From: Candidatus Tokpelaia hoelldoblerii
GTDB taxonomy: Bacteria; Pseudomonadota; Alphaproteobacteria; Rhizobiales; Rhizobiaceae
Assembly (NCBI GenBank): GCA_002005325.1
Contig: CP017315.1
Coordinates: forward strand, 62,001-126,000
Reading direction: 5' to 3'
Length of the DNA: 64,000 nt
This document shows, in pieces, positions 59,698-64,000 of the stretch. Positions within the stretch are counted from its first letter, which is position 1; each line of letters opens with the position of its first letter. The position numbers and the translations under genes are program-made. The notes beneath the pieces are model-generated. The model worked only from the letters and a program-made list of their open reading frames with translations. It did no database searches and had not been told where the DNA came from.

Positions 59698-61671
59698 TCA
59701 ACGCCCCTGTAAAATATCAAGGATGCCGCGTTGCTGTTTGGGGGCCGGCGGGTAGGCCGCGCCTGAAACGGGGTCAATATCCGTGTCCGGCAACAGGTCG
59801 TTGCCGCCGGGCAGGGCGCCCTCAAGCTGGTAGGAGCCTGGCAATGGCCGAACGGGTTTACTTTTTTCAGCCTGCTGCATATAGGTTTTCCACGCGGTGA
59901 CCGGCAGGGTGGAACCGCTTACTTTTTTCATCGGGCTGCCATTGTCATTGCCAAACCAGATACCGGTTATCGTGTCTGCCGTGTAGCCGACAAACCATGC
60001 ATCGCGGGAATTCTGGCTGGTGCCGGTTTTGCCTGCCGCCGGTCTGCCTATATTCGCGCCTTTTGCTGTGCCGGATGTGATGGTCTGCACCAGCATGGCA
60101 TTCATCATGCCGACTGCGCGCGGTTGCAGTACCCGTTCACCACGTATGGCGCCGATGTCAAACAACACTTTGCCTTTGGCGGTGACAATCCGGCGGACAA
60201 GATGGGTTTGCGGTTTATAGCCGCCATTAGCCAGCGGCAGAAAAGCGCCGGTCAGTTCCAATACGCTGACCTCTGAGGTGCCGAGCGCAATGGAGGCGTT
60301 GTCGGCAAGAGCGGTATGAATGCCAAGCCGGTGCGCCATCGCCACCACCTTGTCAGTACCGGTTTCCATAATCAGTTGTGCGGCGACAGAATTGAGCGAA
60401 TGTGAAAGCGCCGTGGCAAGGGTCACTTCCCCCATATATTTGTTGCCGGCATTGCGTGGTGTCCATTTGCCGATACGGACCGGTGTGTCATTGCGCACCG
60501 TGTTGGGTGTCAGCCCCCGTTCCAGTGCGGCGAGATAAACAAACGGTTTGAAAGCCGAACCCGGCTGGCGTTTGGCCTCGACCGTGCGGTTATACTGGCT
60601 GGCCGCATAATCCATGCCGCCGACCATGGCGCGGATTGCGCCGCTTTTGTCAAGCGAAACAAGCGCGCCTTGTGTGACATTGCGCCCCTTTCCGGCATTT
60701 GTGATCTGGTCACGCAAGACCCGCTCCGCTATCCGTTGCAGGGGCAGATCAAGGGTTGTTTCGATGATGATGTCTTCATCTACCTCGCCAATCAGCCAGG
60801 GCAGCAGTTGCAGGGCATAATCGGCAACATAATTTTCCGATCCCGGCCAGTAGCCCGCCGGACGCGCCATGGGCTCGGCCCTGGCCTGCAACAGTTGAAT
60901 ATCGTCAATCATGCCTTCCTGATGCATGGCGGCAAGCACCAGTTGCGCGCGCTCATAAGCGGCTTTTGGCGCTCGCGCCGGTGAAAGCCGCGATGGTGCT
61001 TTGAGCAGGCCGGCAAGGGTTGCCGATTCCATCAGCGTCAAATTATGCGCTGATTTGTTGAAATACCGTCTGGCGGCGGCTTCCACCCCGTAAGCGCCGG
61101 AACCGAGATAGACACGGTTGAGGTAAAGCTCCAGAATCCGGTCTTTGCCGAGTTTGTTCTCCAGCCAGATGGCGATGATTGCCTCGCGGGTTTTGCGGTC
61201 AAAGGAACGTTCGGAAGATAAAAACAGGTTTTTGGCCAGCTGCTGGGTGAGTGTTGAACCGCCCTCGCTGCGGCCATGGACAAGGTTGTTAACCACCGCG
61301 CGGCCGATGCCGGCAGGGTCGACACCGTAATGCCGGTAAAAACGCCGGTCTTCAATAGCAATCACCGCTTTGGGCAGCCAAGGGCTCATGCGGGAAAGAG
61401 GGACGGCCTCGCCCCCTGTCCGGCCGCGATTGGCGATCAGCGTGGTGTTGCGGTCAACAATGCGGATATTGGGGGCACGGACGGGAATTTCCCATGTGGT
61501 CAGCTGCGGCATGGTCAAAAACACATAGGCCACATAAGCGGCGATGATGACAGCGGCCCAGATTGCACTAACCACAGCCCAATAGGCAAGGCGGCGGACA
61601 GGGTGGTTTTTCCTGCGCCGTCTGCGTCTTGCCGGCGCTCTGCGCCCTCGGGTGGATTTTTTTGCTGCCAT
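59698..61671 (-). CDS. Class A penicillin-binding protein
   Basis: A 657-residue bifunctional peptidoglycan synthase. A basic N-terminus (RRAPARRRRRRKNHP) and one membrane segment (WAVVSAIWAAVIIAAYVAYV) precede the GT51 domain (IEDRRFYRHYGVDPAGIGRA, GGSTLTQQLAKNLFLSSER). The transpeptidase has SAFKPF (SxxK), SLNSV (SxN) and GKTGTSQ (KTG). It ends in a Pro/Gly-rich tail. Start is ATG 61671 or 61680. It is neither the long PBP1a nor PBP1c type by size; 1A/1B-like assignment is open. Confidence 0.92.
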   Translation of the reverse strand: MAAKKSTRGRRAPARRRRRRKNHPVRRLAYWAVVSAIWAAVIIAAYVAYVFLTMPQLTTWEIPVRAPNIRIVDRNTTLIANRGRTGGEAVPLSRMSPWLPKAVIAIEDRRFYRHYGVDPAGIGRAVVNNLVHGRSEGGSTLTQQLAKNLFLSSERSFDRKTREAIIAIWLENKLGKDRILELYLNRVYLGSGAYGVEAAARRYFNKSAHNLTLMESATLAGLLKAPSRLSPARAPKAAYERAQLVLAAMHQEGMIDDIQLLQARAEPMARPAGYWPGSENYVADYALQLLPWLIGEVDEDIIIETTLDLPLQRIAERVLRDQITNAGKGRNVTQGALVSLDKSGAIRAMVGGMDYAASQYNRTVEAKRQPGSAFKPFVYLAALERGLTPNTVRNDTPVRIGKWTPRNAGNKYMGEVTLATALSHSLNSVAAQLIMETGTDKVVAMAHRLGIHTALADNASIALGTSEVSVLELTGAFLPLANGGYKPQTHLVRRIVTAKGKVLFDIGAIRGERVLQPRAVGMMNAMLVQTITSGTAKGANIGRPAAGKTGTSQNSRDAWFVGYTADTITGIWFGNDNGSPMKKVSGSTLPVTAWKTYMQQAEKSKPVRPLPGSYQLEGALPGGNDLLPDTDIDPVSGAAYPPAPKQQRGILDILQGR

Positions 61672-61747
61672 GACCGGCATTTTAGTCAAAACCGGTTATC
61701 TATAAATGAACAGAATAAAAAGAAGGCAAGACAGCCGGGGAAAATCT

Positions 61748-62533
61748 CTATTCTTCACCATCAAAGGGGATACGTTTCCATTGCTCTTGTGTGAGAAGGT
61801 TGATCCCCAGCCCCCGCAGTTCCAGCCAGCTTTTTCTGCTGATCCGTTTTGTTTTCCGTTTGAAGGTTTGCAAGAAATCCTGCTTGTTCAGTTGCCGGCG
61901 CGCCGGTTCCAGTATGCTCGGCATATCAGACTGAACGACAAGAGCCGGGTCAAGCTGATAGATGATTCTTTTATGAGCAAAATTGTATTCAAATCCAAAT
62001 AAAAAATCATCAACAGGCAGAAGAATGTGTTCTGTTTCCTGAAGAAGCTGATTGGCCATGCCGCGTGAAACAATATAAGCGCCGGTGCAAAGATGCGTGC
62101 TTTTCAGAGGGGCGATTTTCAAATCATTGTCTATCATGCGTGAGGCGCCGAGCCATATTTTACGGTTAAACCGCCTGTGCGTTTCAAGTTTGATGATATG
62201 TGTGTCCCGTGGTATCCAGTCTGTCTTGTGCAGCAAAAGCCGCGCGCGTGATGAAAGCACAATGTCATCTTCAAAAACCGCTGCATAAGGTGCGCTGCCT
62301 TCAGCAATTTTTTGCCAGACAAGCCGGTGACTCAGGAAACAGGCAACTTCTCCCATAATCAGCGGGCGGATATAATTTTGCCCGATGGTGAGTTTTTGAT
62401 ATGTCTCTTCGTCCATAAATTTTGCATCAAAAGCGGCAATTCGCGTCAGTTCAAGCCCCTGTGCCTGAAACTGTGCGGTCACCGCTGCAAGCCGCTCGGG
62501 TGAGCGGTCAAGATTGATAACATAAAGTTTCAT
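61748..62533 (-). CDS. Glycosyltransferase family 25 protein (copy 1)
   Basis: A 261-residue cytosolic enzyme of the LOS/LPS glycosyltransferase family 25: KLYVINLDRSPERLAAVTAQ at the start, MGEVACFLSHRLVWQKIAEG, AAVFEDDIVLSSRA with the metal-binding EDD, and THLCTGAYIVSRGMANQLL. These add sugars to lipooligosaccharide outer core. A related gene lies 90 nt upstream on the same strand, sharing layout and motifs, so this is a tandem duplication with divergence. Confidence 0.88.
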   Translation of the reverse strand: MKLYVINLDRSPERLAAVTAQFQAQGLELTRIAAFDAKFMDEETYQKLTIGQNYIRPLIMGEVACFLSHRLVWQKIAEGSAPYAAVFEDDIVLSSRARLLLHKTDWIPRDTHIIKLETHRRFNRKIWLGASRMIDNDLKIAPLKSTHLCTGAYIVSRGMANQLLQETEHILLPVDDFLFGFEYNFAHKRIIYQLDPALVVQSDMPSILEPARRQLNKQDFLQTFKRKTKRISRKSWLELRGLGINLLTQEQWKRIPFDGEE

Positions 62534-62623
62534 AAAGAAAGCTGCCGCTTTTAAGAATAAGAAATGATTCTGCTTATATAAGATAAAAGCGGTGGCGAAA
62601 ATATGATTTTTGTCTTTATCCTG

Positions 62624-63373
62624 TCAGAAAGCGGCAAAGGGAATGCGTTTCCAGCATTCATCTGTGGTGAGATTGATGCGCAGCCCCCATAGCCCGCGCG
62701 CGCTGTTTGTGCCGAGACGGCGCAATTCACGCGGGATTTTCTGCCGCATGGACAGGGCAGATCCGGGTTTACCCTGCAGCGAACCGGTCGCGCCCGCCTG
62801 CAGGACAATCGCACGGTCAAGCTGGTAAAGAACAAGACTTTGTGCCGGTTCATAATTGAAATTGAACAGGAAATGATCAAGCGGCAGGCTGATCTGGCTG
62901 CTTGCTTGAAAAAGCTGCGTGGCGGCCCGTCGGGAAATAATATAGCCTGCCGATAAAATATGGGTGCTTTTCAGCCGGGCGATGCTGAAAGTGCTGTCAA
63001 GTTTTAGCGGTGCGCCAAGCCAGACTTTTTTTCTCTGGGTCTCGATTTTGACGATGTCAGCGTCCGGCGGGATCCAGCCCCATTGCTCAAGAAAACGGCT
63101 GGCATGAGGGGAGAGCAGCGCATCATCCTCAAAGATAGCGGCGTAAGGAGCAGTGTCTGCAGCGATTTTCTGCCATAACAGACGGTGACTTAAAAAACAG
63201 GCAATTTCACCTTTGGACAAAAGCAGGTGAGACGGCTGCCAGGCGCTGTCACTGATAGTTATGGAATCAACGGCCATCTGCCGGGTGAACTCCAGTTCCT
63301 GCGCCTGAAACTGCGCGGTTATGGCTGCAAGCCGTTCCTGTGCGCGATCGAGATTGATAACATAGGATTTCAT
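62624..63373 (-). CDS. Glycosyltransferase family 25 protein (copy 2)
   Basis: A 249-residue paralogue of the downstream gene: KSYVINLDRAQERLAAITAQ, KGEIACFLSHRLLWQKIAAD, AAIFEDDALLSPHA, THILSAGYIISRRAATQLF. The EDD motif is kept. The acceptor part (residues 190-249) differs most, with HFLFNFNYEPAQSLVLYQLD remaining similar, so the two may act at different positions of the surface glycan. Start ATG 63373 is well placed in relation to homologues. Confidence 0.88.
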   Translation of the reverse strand: MKSYVINLDRAQERLAAITAQFQAQELEFTRQMAVDSITISDSAWQPSHLLLSKGEIACFLSHRLLWQKIAADTAPYAAIFEDDALLSPHASRFLEQWGWIPPDADIVKIETQRKKVWLGAPLKLDSTFSIARLKSTHILSAGYIISRRAATQLFQASSQISLPLDHFLFNFNYEPAQSLVLYQLDRAIVLQAGATGSLQGKPGSALSMRQKIPRELRRLGTNSARGLWGLRINLTTDECWKRIPFAAF

Positions 63374-63512
63374 GAAAAAGGCTGCCGTTTTCAGTGTAGG
63401 GAATCATTCTGTTTATATAGAAGTGCAAAAGGGTTTTTACAGAAGAAAGCACCCGGGGGATTCCTGTTTTATAAAGGACAGGGTGCTGTCATTCCAGCCT
63501 GTAAGTTTCTCT

Positions 63513-64000
63513 CTAGTCGCGGCGCCACAGCAGCCGTCCGGCAAAGCCGGTCAGGATGGCGAGCAATACCGCCGCCATGCCATACCAGAAGCTGTGGCGC
63601 CGCGCGGTGCGCACAATGGTATAAGCCAGATGTTCCTTGCGGATTTCAAGCCGTGTCGAGGCCTGGTTGAGAAAGACGCCATCGCGGAAGAGATAGGCGG
63701 TGATAGTATATTGGCCGGTGGGAATATTGGCCGGCAACCGGAAAGGCGCGCGGAACAGCGTCGGCGCGCCATAGGTGATTTTACCGGTCCATTCTGAATA
63801 AAGGTTTTGCCGCTCCTTCAGCCGGACAAGTTCTGCCCGGAAAGCCGCGGCCTTGTCTGCATCCGGGGTGTCAGCGCGCAAAAGCAGGTTATCAAGGCCA
63901 AGCCCAAGCCGGCGGTAGGTGTCGCGTGTGGTGATATCGCGCAACTCACCGGTGGAGGTGAGGGCGTAATAAACCGGTACGGACGGAAATGTCAGGGAAT
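63513..64000 (-). CDS. TIGR02186-type membrane protein (partial, 5' end outside window)
   Basis: The frame enters from the right edge and ends at 63513. Visible features are RDTYRRLGLGLDNLLLRADT, APFRLPANIPTGQYTITAYL, TRLEIRKEHLAYTIVRTARR, and a C-terminal membrane segment (WYGMAAVLLAILTGFAGRLL). This fits the TIGR02186 family of alphaproteobacteria, usually next to a TSUP/TauE-type permease gene and thought to serve in sulfur-compound handling. Neither claim can be tested inside the window. Confidence 0.75.
   Translation of the reverse strand, partial: SLTFPSVPVYYALTSTGELRDITTRDTYRRLGLGLDNLLLRADTPDADKAAAFRAELVRLKERQNLYSEWTGKITYGAPTLFRAPFRLPANIPTGQYTITAYLFRDGVFLNQASTRLEIRKEHLAYTIVRTARRHSFWYGMAAVLLAILTGFAGRLLWRRD

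Overview
The window looks like chromosome from an alphaproteobacterium of the order Hyphomicrobiales (Rhizobiales), probably a host-associated lineage near Bartonellaceae or the ant-gut 'Tokpelaia' type. This rests on gene content: a ~1,600-residue NAD-glutamate dehydrogenase, class I lysyl-tRNA synthetase, DUF1150, DUF1402, DUF1515 and TIGR02186 proteins, a PdhS-type kinase and a tRNA-His without the extra 5' G. Genome erosion shows as an hsp20 tail, a beheaded helicase and a frameshifted secreted protein. The species is inferred, not shown.

Layout. 1-1,924: DNA repair (Ada, Nth) and an hsp20 remnant next to DUF1150. 1,925-4,193: a promoter with a structured leader and two unrecognised membrane proteins. 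4,231-20,119: a phage-derived capsid island (small and large terminase, P22-like portal, scaffold-like protein, N4-gp56-type capsid protein, cell-wall hydrolases, holin-like protein) with host-type genes among its parts (APC permease, EamA transporter, lipoprotein transglycosylase). I see no integrase, repressor, replication or tail genes, so it resembles a domesticated prophage or gene-transfer-agent-like locus. Three of its proteins share a ~50-residue block, present in four copies; different hydrolase domains follow it in two of them.

20,193-41,877: an AT-rich secreted protein, then mostly housekeeping genes: rmuC, def-fmt-truA, a solute-binding protein, TerB, lysS-prfC, thpR, carbonic anhydrase, pdxY, gdh, upp, ubiE-ubiB, coaBC, fdxA. 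A minus-strand small RNA with three CCUCCUCCC loops lies between gdh and upp. CoaBC carries an N-terminal FitA-like ribbon-helix-helix domain, with two related palindromes before and inside its gene.

42,011-64,000: helicase remnant, rpmF, mtgA, ispA, ispG, leuB; a queuosine operon (preQ1-I riboswitch, 30-codon ORF, queD, queE); an EmrAB-type pump; a PdhS-like kinase whose phospho-acceptor His is Glu; patB, mscL, DUF952-pyrD, tRNA-His, DUF1402, a class A penicillin-binding protein, two tandem family-25 glycosyltransferases and a truncated TIGR02186 gene at the edge.

The most notable items are the modular hydrolase family of the capsid island, the RHH-CoaBC fusion with its palindrome pair, the triple-loop anti-Shine-Dalgarno RNA and the preQ1 riboswitch in front of a tiny ORF.
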